Positions 40,887-49,325 of a stretch of 64,000 nt of DNA are shown one piece after another; within the stretch, counting starts at the first letter, position 1; each line of letters starts with the position of its first letter. The notes below the pieces were generated by a model. That model had not been told where the DNA came from and made no database searches. It saw nothing but the letters and a program-made list of their open reading frames with translations. Location of the stretch: positions 496,001 through 560,000 of the forward strand of contig CAXXSC010000001.1 in assembly GCA_963668435.2 (NCBI GenBank), in the 5' to 3' direction. The translations under genes were made by a program, and so were the position numbers. The stretch comes from G963668435 sp963668435 (lineage in GTDB: Bacteria > Latescibacterota > Latescibacteria > Latescibacterales > Latescibacteraceae).

Positions 40887-43142
40887 ATGGCCCAGTATGA
40901 TATTGACTTACGAGATTATTGGCGCATTATCAAGAAGCGGCGCCCGATAATCATTTTTTCCATGGTCACGATGCTGATCTTTTCGTTCTTCTTTGCCCAT
41001 TACAAACGCGGGCAGAGCACGCCGATCTATTCTTCAACAGCAACGATAAAGATCGATCAGCCCATGAGTCGCGGTATGTATACCCCGTTTTCAAATACCG
41101 ATGATATCGACACCGATGTCAGGACTATTACGACGTTTCCGGTTATGGCGAAAGTGGCGGTCAGGTTCGGCGACCTGCCGGATACCCTCGCTGCCTACCC
41201 TGATTCAGTCAAGTTTGCCATGATCCAGAGCAATCCCGAGTGGTTCACGAAAGTGAACAACCTTATGACGCTGGTGTATCCGCAGCGTGACGAGTATACC
41301 AATGTGGTCAATATAACGACCCAGCACATGGATCCTGTCAGCGCCCGTGATCTTGCGCAGCAGGTGGCCGAGGTTTACCGTGATTACCGGCGTTTCGAGG
41401 CCAACCAGAGAATCATCCGGGCAATTGCTCTTCTCACCTCTCAATCCCATGAGTATGAAGCCCGCCTTGATTCGCTGAAAAATGAGCTGACTGAGTTCAA
41501 GACTAACAAAACGGTTGACCTTTCCATGGCGCCGGTCGATATCCAGCGTGATATCAGGCAGTATACGATGCTCAGGGACAATAGCATCGACAAGAAGATC
41601 AGGACGCAGGGAATTATTGACCGTCTCGAAAGCAATGGAAAGATCGACGAGTCAGCGTTTTCCAACCAGTTTGCTGAGGAAGAGGGCGGTATATTTCGAG
41701 GGGATTACCAGGATCTTCTCGATATGCAGTCAGAGCTTGAAGAGTTGCTGCAGTTCATGACCCCCGAGCATCCCGATGTCAAGGCCAAGATGGCAAGCAT
41801 CGATGCTCAGCGGAATAGCCTGGTCAAACAGCTCAAAGGCAATCTCAAGGCACAGGACGCCACAAGGAGCACCTACGATGCACGTCTTTCAAAACTCAGG
41901 GAACGTCTCGATTCCATCACGCTCTACCAGGATTCCATGAGCAAGATACAGGAAAATCTGCGTCTGACGCAGGAACAGTATTACACAACCCAGCGAAACC
42001 TCTCTCAGTATAAAATGCAGGGAACCGAGGCTGTCGATGTGGTCAAGATCATTTCGCCTGCCGATGTGATCTATCAGCCGATCAATCCGCCGCCCTCGGT
42101 TTTCTCGATCTCGTTCATCGGTCTTTTCCTTGGCACTATCATAGGAATGACTGCGGCCTTTGTGTTCGAGACGCTCGATACGTCTATCGGAACGATCGAG
42201 GATGTCGAGGCCTATCTCGAGGTGCCGGTTATCGGCCTTATACCGCAGATCAGCGCCGATATGCTCAAGTCGAGCATGTACAATCCCGATGGCGGCAAGA
42301 AGTTCGATCACGAAATCGATGATGAACAGGCTATGCTGGTCATCCATTATGCGCCGAAGAGCGTGCTGGCGGAATCCTACCGTTCCCTGAGGACGAATAT
42401 CCAGTTCATCACGCATGAAAAGGACGCCAACGTTCTCATGTTCACCTCGACCTCGCCGAATGAAGGTAAGACCACGAGTATTGTGAATCTCGCGCTGACG
42501 ATGGCGCAGAGCGGCAATAAGGTGCTGCTGATAGATGCTGACCTCCGGCGCCCGTCCCTGGACGGTCTTTTCGGGCTCGAGCGTGAGAATGGCCTTTCCG
42601 AGATTGTGCTCGGCAAACGCTACTGGAAAGAATGTGTCAATACTGTCGCCGATATCATCACCGGTGAGCTGGGCATGAGCGAGATCATCCTCGAACCCGG
42701 TATCGACAACCTTCATCTTATAACGAGCGGCGCCATTCCTCCGAACCCGTCGGAGCTCTTGAACAACGACAACATGGACGAGTTCATAGAGACAGTCCGT
42801 AAGGCGTACGATATCGTGCTGTTCGACTGTACACCGACCCTGCCTGCCACCGACCCTGCCGTTCTCGGCAGAAAAGTCGACGGCATCATTTTCGTTTATG
42901 CTGTGGGGCGTGTATCCCGTGCCTCGCTTAAACGGGCGAAGAACCAGATGGACAATGTCAAGGCGAATGTGTTCGGTGTTGTGCTCAATGGTATCAGGGC
43001 TGACCTGTCGGAGGATTTCCACGATTACAAGTACAAGGAATACTACTATTATTCCTATACGGACGAGGATATCGAGATGGAGCAGACGCGGATGGGAAAA
43101 ATCAAGAAATATATCAGTGATTTTGTGAATAAATTCGTATAA
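40887..43142 (+). CDS. Polysaccharide co-polymerase/BY-type tyrosine kinase (Wzc-like)
   Basis: A 751 aa inner-membrane protein. Order: cytoplasmic N-terminus, TM1 (about 21-37), a Wzz-type periplasmic domain with long coiled coils (about 170-380), TM2 (about 404-427) after the PPPSVF motif, and a cytoplasmic BY-kinase. The kinase has Walker A SPNEGKTT (523-530), Walker A' VLLIDADLRRP (546-556) and Walker B IVLFDCTP. A C-terminal tyrosine cluster (YKYKEYYYYSY, about 714-724) is the expected autophosphorylation site. It sets chain length and couples export to phosphorylation. No glycosyltransferases or Wzy/Wzx are present in the window. Confidence 0.9.
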   Translation: MAQYDIDLRDYWRIIKKRRPIIIFSMVTMLIFSFFFAHYKRGQSTPIYSSTATIKIDQPMSRGMYTPFSNTDDIDTDVRTITTFPVMAKVAVRFGDLPDTLAAYPDSVKFAMIQSNPEWFTKVNNLMTLVYPQRDEYTNVVNITTQHMDPVSARDLAQQVAEVYRDYRRFEANQRIIRAIALLTSQSHEYEARLDSLKNELTEFKTNKTVDLSMAPVDIQRDIRQYTMLRDNSIDKKIRTQGIIDRLESNGKIDESAFSNQFAEEEGGIFRGDYQDLLDMQSELEELLQFMTPEHPDVKAKMASIDAQRNSLVKQLKGNLKAQDATRSTYDARLSKLRERLDSITLYQDSMSKIQENLRLTQEQYYTTQRNLSQYKMQGTEAVDVVKIISPADVIYQPINPPPSVFSISFIGLFLGTIIGMTAAFVFETLDTSIGTIEDVEAYLEVPVIGLIPQISADMLKSSMYNPDGGKKFDHEIDDEQAMLVIHYAPKSVLAESYRSLRTNIQFITHEKDANVLMFTSTSPNEGKTTSIVNLALTMAQSGNKVLLIDADLRRPSLDGLFGLERENGLSEIVLGKRYWKECVNTVADIITGELGMSEIILEPGIDNLHLITSGAIPPNPSELLNNDNMDEFIETVRKAYDIVLFDCTPTLPATDPAVLGRKVDGIIFVYAVGRVSRASLKRAKNQMDNVKANVFGVVLNGIRADLSEDFHDYKYKEYYYYSYTDEDIEMEQTRMGKIKKYISDFVNKFV

Positions 43143-43265
43143 ACAATGCGTCATGTTTTCCTACCGGGAGTGTAATATGTAGAAGGTGTTTGTCCCGGTC
43201 AGAAAGCGGTTTGGGATGCTGGTAATATTTGCCGGCAGGCATGAGAACGCTGAAAGGGGGACGCT

Positions 43266-44096
43266 ATGGCTGTTGTGACAGTATCGAGAGATGTGGGTGC
43301 CGGCGGCGATGAAATTGCTGCAAGTATCGCCAGAGAGACTGGATATGAACTTGTCGACAAGGCACTGATTGTCAAGGTTGCGGAGCGGGCCGGAATAGCA
43401 GTTGATGAGGCGGCCGCTGTCGATGAGAAGTATGAGTCCCGAATGATCGAGTGGCTCAAGACTATCATAGAGCCCCGTGTCGGGAAAATTATCACCGAGA
43501 CGGGAGGGCACATCAGCCCTGAGGATTACATCGAATACGGGCGGACTGTGATCAGCAGTCTTGCCGAAAAAGGCAATGTTGTCATTGTGGGACGCGGTTC
43601 GCAGTTCATCCTTCAGGACTGGGAGGGCGTGTTTCATGTCCGTATCAAGGCGGACAAGGCTTTCCGGATCAATCGCCTTGTGGAGAAGCGCGGGATTTCC
43701 GAGGCTGATGCCCGGGCCATTATCGAGAAAGCCGACAACATGCGCTCTCATTACCTCGAACGCTATTTCCACGATGAATGGGCGAACGGCACGGTCTATG
43801 ATCTCGTGATCGATGTTTCAACCCTCGGTGTGGATGAGTCGGTGAAAATCATCACCGGGGCAGTGGCAGAGTTCAGCCGTCATAGCGAATTTGTGCCCGG
43901 TGAAAGGGACCGTCGCAAAAAAGAGCGCCGCGAGCAAGAACGCCGTGTCGGTGACCGCAGGGAAACGGAAGTGGGTGTGTCGCAGAAAGAGGTGACCCAT
44001 ATGGTCATGCGGGAAGGCCGTCCGGCGCGTTCTCATACGAAACCCGACCGTCGCAAAAAAGACCGCCGAACGAAAGACCGCCGCAGTGATGACTGA
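43266..44096 (+). CDS. Cytidylate-kinase-like protein with a basic/acidic repeat tail
   Basis: A 276 aa protein. Residues 1-205 match the cytidylate-kinase-like family: TVSRDVGAGGDEIAASIARE as a P-loop variant, YELVDKALIVKVAERAGI, GNVVIVGRGSQFIL and VFHVRIKADKAFRINRLVEK, then DVSTLGVDESVKII. The nucleotide substrate is not established for this family. The last approximately 65 residues are unusual: two blocks of Arg/Lys-Asp/Glu pairs (ERDRRKKERREQERRVGDRR and PDRRKKDRRTKDRRSDD) around a short linker. The gene lies 123 bases after the Wzc-like kinase on the same strand. Confidence 0.75.
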   Translation: MAVVTVSRDVGAGGDEIAASIARETGYELVDKALIVKVAERAGIAVDEAAAVDEKYESRMIEWLKTIIEPRVGKIITETGGHISPEDYIEYGRTVISSLAEKGNVVIVGRGSQFILQDWEGVFHVRIKADKAFRINRLVEKRGISEADARAIIEKADNMRSHYLERYFHDEWANGTVYDLVIDVSTLGVDESVKIITGAVAEFSRHSEFVPGERDRRKKERREQERRVGDRRETEVGVSQKEVTHMVMREGRPARSHTKPDRRKKDRRTKDRRSDD

Positions 44097-44147
44097 CAGG
44101 GTGATCTTAGACAGTCAGCAGTGCAGCCCCTGTAATTGAACTGACAG

Positions 44148-44176
44148 GAACGGAATGCTTTACGGCATTCCGTTTC
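44148..44176 (+). terminator. Terminator-like hairpin after the cytidylate-kinase-like gene
   Basis: GAACGGAATGC and GCATTCCGTTTC form an approximately 11-bp stem with one bulge and loop TTTACG. The T tract is short (TTT), so termination strength is doubtful. Confidence 0.5.
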
Positions 44177-44253
44177 CGTATCACCGATAAAAAACAGGCG
44201 GCAGACCGAATATCTGCCCGGCTCAGCGGCAGCGATTTTGGACTGGAGTGACT

Positions 44254-45066
44254 ATGATCGGATGTAGAAGTACAGGCTGGATACCGCGACTGGTTTTTGC
44301 CGCGCTTTTATTATTATCCGCGACTGCCGGGGCCCAGCATGAACGTTACATGGGCGAGGCCTATTTCGAATCGACCATGGACGAGTTCCAGATGGGCAAT
44401 TACCGGAAAGCTGTGGCCGGATTCCGCCGGTTCCTCGAATTCGCGCCCCATGATTTCAACGGTCACTATCTTATGGCGCATTCCCTTCGCTATCTCGGCC
44501 GCTACAGGGAGGCACTTGACTACTACGATAAAGCGCTGGTCATTCGGGGCGATGATTTCGATGCCCATATATACGCAGGGCAGATGGCCTTGAAACTGTT
44601 ACGGGCGGATGTCGCCAAAAAGCATTTCAGTGCGGCGCTCGATATCATTCCCGACGACAGCGATGCCTTGACCGGCACTGCCGCGGTGTTACGTCTCGAA
44701 GGCGAGGCTGACAAGGCCCGCGAGATTATCGGTTCAGTCCTGCAAACGTCTCCGGGGTATTCCTGGGCGATTCGGGAAAGCGCCATGCTCATGAGCGCTG
44801 AAGGCGATCACAACGGCGCACTTAAGCGAATCAAAGCTCTTTTCGAGAGTGAGCCCGGAAACTATGAGACCATAATGGCCTATGTGGGGATTTTGCGTGC
44901 CGCGGGAAAGACGGAAAAGGCAATCGAAACGTGCTCCTCCGCTTTGGCGCTGAAACCCGGTCTGCCCGATGCTTACCGGGAGCTTGGGAGCTGTTACAGG
45001 GACAGCGGCAATGAGCAGCTTTCACGGCGATATATCAGCAGTGCGGATTCGATAGTGTCACAGTAA
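44254..45066 (+). CDS. Secreted tetratricopeptide-repeat protein
   Basis: A 270 aa protein with a signal peptide (IPRLVFAALLLLSATAGAQ) and about seven TPR units, for example GNYRKAVAGFRRFLEFAPHD, GRYREALDYYDKALVIRGDD, DVAKKHFSAALDIIPDDSDA and KTEKAIETCSSALALKPGLP. TPRs mediate protein-protein contacts in the periplasm; no enzymatic domain is present. The ATG at 44254 has GGAG seven bases upstream. Neighbours (polysaccharide export before, SDR after) do not fix a role. Confidence 0.8.
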   Translation: MIGCRSTGWIPRLVFAALLLLSATAGAQHERYMGEAYFESTMDEFQMGNYRKAVAGFRRFLEFAPHDFNGHYLMAHSLRYLGRYREALDYYDKALVIRGDDFDAHIYAGQMALKLLRADVAKKHFSAALDIIPDDSDALTGTAAVLRLEGEADKAREIIGSVLQTSPGYSWAIRESAMLMSAEGDHNGALKRIKALFESEPGNYETIMAYVGILRAAGKTEKAIETCSSALALKPGLPDAYRELGSCYRDSGNEQLSRRYISSADSIVSQ

Positions 45067-45116
45067 TTGAAGTCATTTCACAGCCGGTATCAGAAACAGA
45101 CGGAAGGGATTTTTTC

Positions 45117-45908
45117 ATGAAACTCGGCCTTAAAAACAAAGCCGCGATAGTCACCGGCGCCTCGAGCGGCCTAGGGCTTGCCTGCGCTGAATCACTGGCC
45201 CGCGAGGGTGTGAGGCTTGTGATATGTTCACGTAATTTCGACCGTGTATTCCAGGCGGCACGAACAATTGCCGAGTCCTGTGGTGCCGAGATCATTCCCA
45301 TCGCTGCCGACATCAGTCAGCCGGACAGCCCTTCAAAGCTTGTCCGCGAGGCGGTGACAAAATTCGGGACAGTCGATATCCTCGTGAACAATTCAGGCGG
45401 GCCGCCTCCGGGCACATTCTCCGATATGGATGACGAGGCGTGGGAGGGAGCTTTCAGGCTGACACTCATGAGTGCTGTCCGTATGACACGGGCTGTCCTG
45501 CCGACGATGACGGAGCACAAGTGGGGGCGCGTGATCAACCTTGCCTCGATCTCGGTCAAGCAGCCGATCCCGAACCTTATTCTCTCGAATTCCCTCCGCT
45601 CGGCAGTGGTCGGCATGGCGAAGACCCTTGCTGCCGAGGTGGCCGCTGACAACGTGCTTGTCAATACCATCGCCACCGGCAGTTTCGATACAGATCGTCT
45701 CCGATCAATAATCAAGAAACAGGCGGAAGGTGCTGGGATTTCTGAGGGTGAGGCGCAGGTGAAATGGGCCTCTGCGATTCCGATGGGACGTATCGGCGAT
45801 CCGTCCGAGCTGGCCGATTTCGTAACCTTCCTCGCCAGTGAGAAATCATCCTATATCACCGGGAACACGATCCAGATCGACGGCGGGGCGTTCATGGGGC
45901 TCATGTGA
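45117..45908 (+). CDS. Short-chain dehydrogenase/reductase with altered active-site Tyr-x3-Lys
   Basis: A 263 aa classical-length SDR. The NAD(P) site TGASSGLG (residues 14-21), DILVNNSGGPPPG and the C-terminal SSYITGNTIQIDGGAFMG are standard. After the catalytic-Ser block INLASISVKQ, the position of YxxxK reads SNSLR (LILSNSLRSAVVGMAKTL), i.e. Ser for Tyr and Arg for Lys. The same replacement is seen in a known FabG-like subgroup, so it is probably ancestral to that clade rather than a fresh mutation; activity is uncertain. It is monocistronic, with an intrinsic terminator 135 bases downstream. Confidence 0.85.
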   Translation: MKLGLKNKAAIVTGASSGLGLACAESLAREGVRLVICSRNFDRVFQAARTIAESCGAEIIPIAADISQPDSPSKLVREAVTKFGTVDILVNNSGGPPPGTFSDMDDEAWEGAFRLTLMSAVRMTRAVLPTMTEHKWGRVINLASISVKQPIPNLILSNSLRSAVVGMAKTLAAEVAADNVLVNTIATGSFDTDRLRSIIKKQAEGAGISEGEAQVKWASAIPMGRIGDPSELADFVTFLASEKSSYITGNTIQIDGGAFMGLM

Positions 45909-46042
45909 CAGAAGAAGTAGTCAGAAGTCAGTAGTCAGTTGAAATGATCTCCTTCCATGCCGATGCTTATGCCACGCATATTAAGTCAATACTGTTCGGT
46001 AAACAAAGAAACTTGTGGAAAAGGCTTTTATTTTACATAAAA

Positions 46043-46080
46043 GAATACCCCGAATTTTAGTCCGGGGTATTCCTTTTTTT
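46043..46080 (+). terminator. Intrinsic terminator after the SDR gene
   Basis: GAATACCCCG and CGGGGTATTC form a perfect 10-bp stem with a ten-base loop, then CTTTTTTT. It can serve the SDR gene and, in the reverse sense (preceding AAAAG), the nucleoside transporter gene. Confidence 0.85.
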
Positions 46081-46258
46081 CAGCTGTTTTTTTCGCGCCT
46101 TCGCGCCTTTGCGTTGATTTTTATACTTTTTAAATCCGCGTGTATCCGCACAATCTGTGAAATCTGTGTTCTATTCTTCTTCTATCATTTTTTCTGATCC
46201 AAGACACCAGATTCCTGACTCCAAACCCCAAATTTTCGACACCTGAATCCTGCCGTTC
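46081..46258. repeat. Intergenic filler repeat
   Basis: Contains 'cgcgccttcgcgcctttgcgttga', 'aatctgtgaaatctgtgttctattcttct' and 'caagacaccagattcctgactcc' text, close to the fillers at 12.6, 25.2, 35.8 and 37.5 kb. No gene seen. Confidence 0.5.
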
Positions 46259-47569
46259 TCACATTCCGAACAGGATCGATCCCTCGTTATAGAATGCTCC
46301 GGCGATACAGGCTGTCATAAGGCAGGCCAGTGTGGCCGCGACAAGTGCCCTCATGCCGATTTTACTCAGCGTGTGCACCGACTTGGGAGCGATAGCGGAA
46401 ATACCTCCGACAAAAATGGCAACAGAGGCCACATGCGCGAAACCGCAGAGCGCATAGGCCGAGATCACCGCAGACCGTCCGTGCTGAAGTGCCCCGTCCG
46501 CGAGGAACTGAGCGAGTGTCTGGTAGGCGCTGAGTTCGGTGACTATCATACGGCCGCCGATCAGTTTCGCCACCTCGCCGGCATCCGCAGGCGGTATGCC
46601 GATCACCAGCGCGACAGGGTAGAAGATGTAGCTCAGAAGGCCCTCAAGTGACCAGTCTATACCAATGCCCGCAAGTTCGTTGATTTTTCCGCCGATGCCG
46701 CCGAGGACAAGATTGACCAGCGCGAGCAGACCGAGAAAGGCGATAAGCAGGGCTACGATGCCCACAATGAGCCGGACCGCGTCGTTGGCCCCGTTGATGA
46801 TCGCCTCGATGATGTTGCGGTCTTTTTTATAGAAAGGCTTGATGTTGATGCCGAGTGTTTTTGGGGTGTCCGATTCGGGCAGGATGATTTTCGACATGAT
46901 AAGCGCCGCAGGAGCAGAAAGCAATGACGCCGAGATGAGATGGGCGGCGATTGTGGGAAAGTGCTCGCGGAGGCTGAAAACATAGACCGCGAGGACATTC
47001 GACGAGACTGTCGCCATGCCCGCGGTGAGAACTGTCATCAGTTCGGAGCGGGTCATGTTCTCGAGATGCGGCTTGACAGTCAGAGAGGATTCGACTCCGA
47101 CGAAAATGTTCGATGATACGCAGAGCGACTCGGCACCGGAAATTTTCATGAGTTTCGTGAATATCCGCGCAAAGGACCTTACCAGCCACGGCATGATCCC
47201 GACATAGTACAGAATGGCGATGAGCGCCGAGAAGAACACGATGCTCGACAGCCCCTGGAACGCCAGGAAAAAGCCGAGGGATTCTGCACCGGACTCATCC
47301 ACGGTTCCCGGCGGGAGGGCCAGCCGGCCGAATACGAATTTCGAACCTGCCGTGGCGGAATCCATGACCGCGACGACAATATCGTTCAGCCAGACGAATA
47401 CCTTGACTCCCGGCGGGAAAAGGAAAATGAATGCGGCAAAGGTGAATTGAAGTGCCAGCCCCCAGCCGATAAGACGCCAGTTCAGATGCCGTTTGTCCGA
47501 TGACAGGAGCCAGGCGATGAAAAGCAGGACAGGGATGCCTGACAGTGAAACGAGGTTGTAGCTCTGCAT
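46259..47569 (-). CDS. NupC-family concentrative nucleoside transporter
   Basis: A 436 aa inner-membrane symporter (CNT family) with about ten helices. Family features: 'QGLSSIVFFSALIAILYYVG', SGAESLCVSSNIFVGVESSL (nucleoside-binding hairpin region), VLTAGMATVSSNVLAVYV and YALCGFAHVASVAIFVGGIS. Members import nucleosides with H+ or Na+; given the Na+-NQR in this window, Na+ coupling is plausible but unproven. Monocistronic on the minus strand. Confidence 0.9.
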   Translation of the reverse strand: MQSYNLVSLSGIPVLLFIAWLLSSDKRHLNWRLIGWGLALQFTFAAFIFLFPPGVKVFVWLNDIVVAVMDSATAGSKFVFGRLALPPGTVDESGAESLGFFLAFQGLSSIVFFSALIAILYYVGIMPWLVRSFARIFTKLMKISGAESLCVSSNIFVGVESSLTVKPHLENMTRSELMTVLTAGMATVSSNVLAVYVFSLREHFPTIAAHLISASLLSAPAALIMSKIILPESDTPKTLGINIKPFYKKDRNIIEAIINGANDAVRLIVGIVALLIAFLGLLALVNLVLGGIGGKINELAGIGIDWSLEGLLSYIFYPVALVIGIPPADAGEVAKLIGGRMIVTELSAYQTLAQFLADGALQHGRSAVISAYALCGFAHVASVAIFVGGISAIAPKSVHTLSKIGMRALVAATLACLMTACIAGAFYNEGSILFGM

Positions 47570-47593
47570 GTAAACTCCAGTGATGTATATGGT

Positions 47594-48241
47594 TTATGAT
47601 GTAATATTCTTCTGTGGTGCATCGGTGTCGAAGTTTTTCCTCGCGGTAACATAACAGCGTTTGATAAACGAGCCCTTCACCACCATTTTCTCGATTATGA
47701 ATCCGGCTCGGACCAGCGCGCCGCTTAGTTCGTTTTCCGTGATCGGTACATGTCCGAACAGACCATTCAGCAGAAAAAAGCTGTCAGGGAAAAGGGCGTC
47801 GGCAAACGAGAATATCCCGCCGGGTTTAAGCACACGGGCGATTTCGTGTATCACGACCTCCCAGTCCCGGATATGGTCGAGCACAAAGAAATGAAATGCA
47901 GCATCGAGAGTCATATCCTCGAATGGCAACGAGCGCGCGTCACCCTCAAAAAACTCGATACCGTTTCGCGGGATATGGCAGTTCCATTCCCTGATTTTTG
48001 TCGTGTAGCGTCGTGCCTTTTCCACCATGACAGGATCGATGTCGATCGAAAAGAGTTGTTCAGAGCCGGTGTAATGCTTGATCAGGAGCGCTCCTGCACC
48101 GTAACCGCCGCCGATCTCGAGACTGACGCAGTTGTCGAGGCAGGGACTGTTCGCCAGCACTTTCGGCGCTTCTTTTTTGATCTGGTGGCGGACCCTGATC
48201 GAGGTGCCGAGCATAATTCTTTCGAGCCAGTTCAGTTTCAT
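47594..48241 (-). CDS. SAM-dependent class I methyltransferase
   Basis: A 215 aa Rossmann-fold methyltransferase of the UbiE/Methyltransf_11 type. SAM-binding motif I is SLEIGGGYGAGALL, the acidic residue after strand 2 is in LFSIDIDPVMVEKA, motif with Asp is FEGDARSLPFED, followed by FVLDHIRDWEVVIHEIARVL and KPGGIFSFAD. The substrate is unknown. The ATG at 48241 overlaps the stop of the AlkD-like gene by four bases, so the pair is co-translated; the longer upstream frame is a shadow of that gene. Confidence 0.85.
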   Translation of the reverse strand: MKLNWLERIMLGTSIRVRHQIKKEAPKVLANSPCLDNCVSLEIGGGYGAGALLIKHYTGSEQLFSIDIDPVMVEKARRYTTKIREWNCHIPRNGIEFFEGDARSLPFEDMTLDAAFHFFVLDHIRDWEVVIHEIARVLKPGGIFSFADALFPDSFFLLNGLFGHVPITENELSGALVRAGFIIEKMVVKGSFIKRCYVTARKNFDTDAPQKNITS

Positions 48242-48939
48242 GAAATTCCGCGTTTCTGTTCCCGCTTTGTGAGCCGGTCGATGAGTTTTTCGCTCTGGAG
48301 TTCGCGAATGGCGTCGGAGGCGATCCATCGGGCGCTTTTTGTTCCGAGAGCCCGGACATCCTCCGCGCATTTGATGGCTTTTTCGCGGAGCGCGAGGTTA
48401 CGTTTGCCTATACCGCGGAGTGCCCAGTTGACCGCTTTCTTCACCATGTTACGGTTGTCCGATGCCTCGCGGATGATCGGCGGGAAGAAAGTCTCGAAAC
48501 GATCGTCGCCGGATTCTTTGTCGCTCCCGGCAAGACGTGCCATCATTACGAATCCGGCACGCTTAACAAACTCTTCTTCGCGTTCGCTCCATTGGAATGC
48601 TTTATCCCACGCGAGCGGGTGGCGCTCGAAAAGGTTCATGATGCACTGGTCGCACATCTCCCATGAATCGAAAGCGGTGGCCCAGTTTTCCATCAGGCTG
48701 TCGTCGGTTTTGGCGATTTCGGCGCAGAGAGTCGCCAAAATCCGTGTCTCGCGGCTGTTGACTGCCCAGAGTTCGAGTGCCAGCGCGTGATCACGGCCGA
48801 TTTCTTTCGCAAGCGTCCTGAGAACCGGGACATTGACACCGTAGACTTTCTCACCGGTGATACCGAACCTTGCCATGCCCTCCACGGCAGAGGGGTCGGC
48901 TGTTTTTTCGAGCCTCGAAAGAATTTCGGTAACTTTCAT
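48238..48939 (-). CDS. AlkD-like DNA alkylation repair protein
   Basis: A 233 aa all-helical HEAT-like-repeat protein. 'YGVNVPVLRTLAKEIGRDHA', 'ELWAVNSRETRILATLCAEI', 'ATAFDSWEMCDQCIMNLFER', 'EFVKRAGFVMMARLAGSDKE' and 'NMVKKAVNWALRGIGKRNLA' are the successive repeats of the AlkD/AlkC DNA-glycosylase family (DNA_alkylation). Characterised members excise N3- and N7-alkylpurines; some family members lack activity. The WE/DQC and NW residues near the usual active-site helix are retained. First gene of a two-gene unit with the methyltransferase. Confidence 0.85.
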   Translation of the reverse strand: MKVTEILSRLEKTADPSAVEGMARFGITGEKVYGVNVPVLRTLAKEIGRDHALALELWAVNSRETRILATLCAEIAKTDDSLMENWATAFDSWEMCDQCIMNLFERHPLAWDKAFQWSEREEEFVKRAGFVMMARLAGSDKESGDDRFETFFPPIIREASDNRNMVKKAVNWALRGIGKRNLALREKAIKCAEDVRALGTKSARWIASDAIRELQSEKLIDRLTKREQKRGIS

Positions 48940-49101
48940 CGATAACAACCGTCTTATTGTATGAGGGACCAGTGATACAGATTGTTTCGGAAATTCAGTG
49001 TTTTGATACGCGTAGCACTGATATGACCCTGATCAGGAACCGGGATGTCTGAATCCGCGATAATTTCTCGCTGGCAGTACGTGTTTATTTTCGTAAAATC
49101 A

Positions 49102-49130
49102 TTGACTTTGAGTCACTCTATTAGCATATT
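49102..49130 (+). promoter_or_regulatory. Promoter upstream of the TPR-TonB cluster
   Basis: TTGACT (49102-49107), a 17-base spacer, and CATATT (49125-49130). The leader to the TPR gene start would be about 190 bases. It contains a GC-rich stretch (GCCGGGAGGGCCTTTATCCCGG) that can fold, but no recognised riboswitch. The rest of 48940-49325 shows no gene. Confidence 0.5.
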
Positions 49131-49325
49131 TGCTTGAACATAGGGAATTAACGGGATGCCGCGGTGAAAATCAACGCAATTTTTCGTTAGTTTTCGCCGG
49201 GAGGGCCTTTATCCCGGACACTTCGACAGCAGTTCAGCCCGCATGAGTCCCACTTATGTCGGCAAGGTAAATAAAAATAGTAAAGGCTTTGCACGAAGCT
49301 TTCACTTTTCCGGGTCAATAAAACT

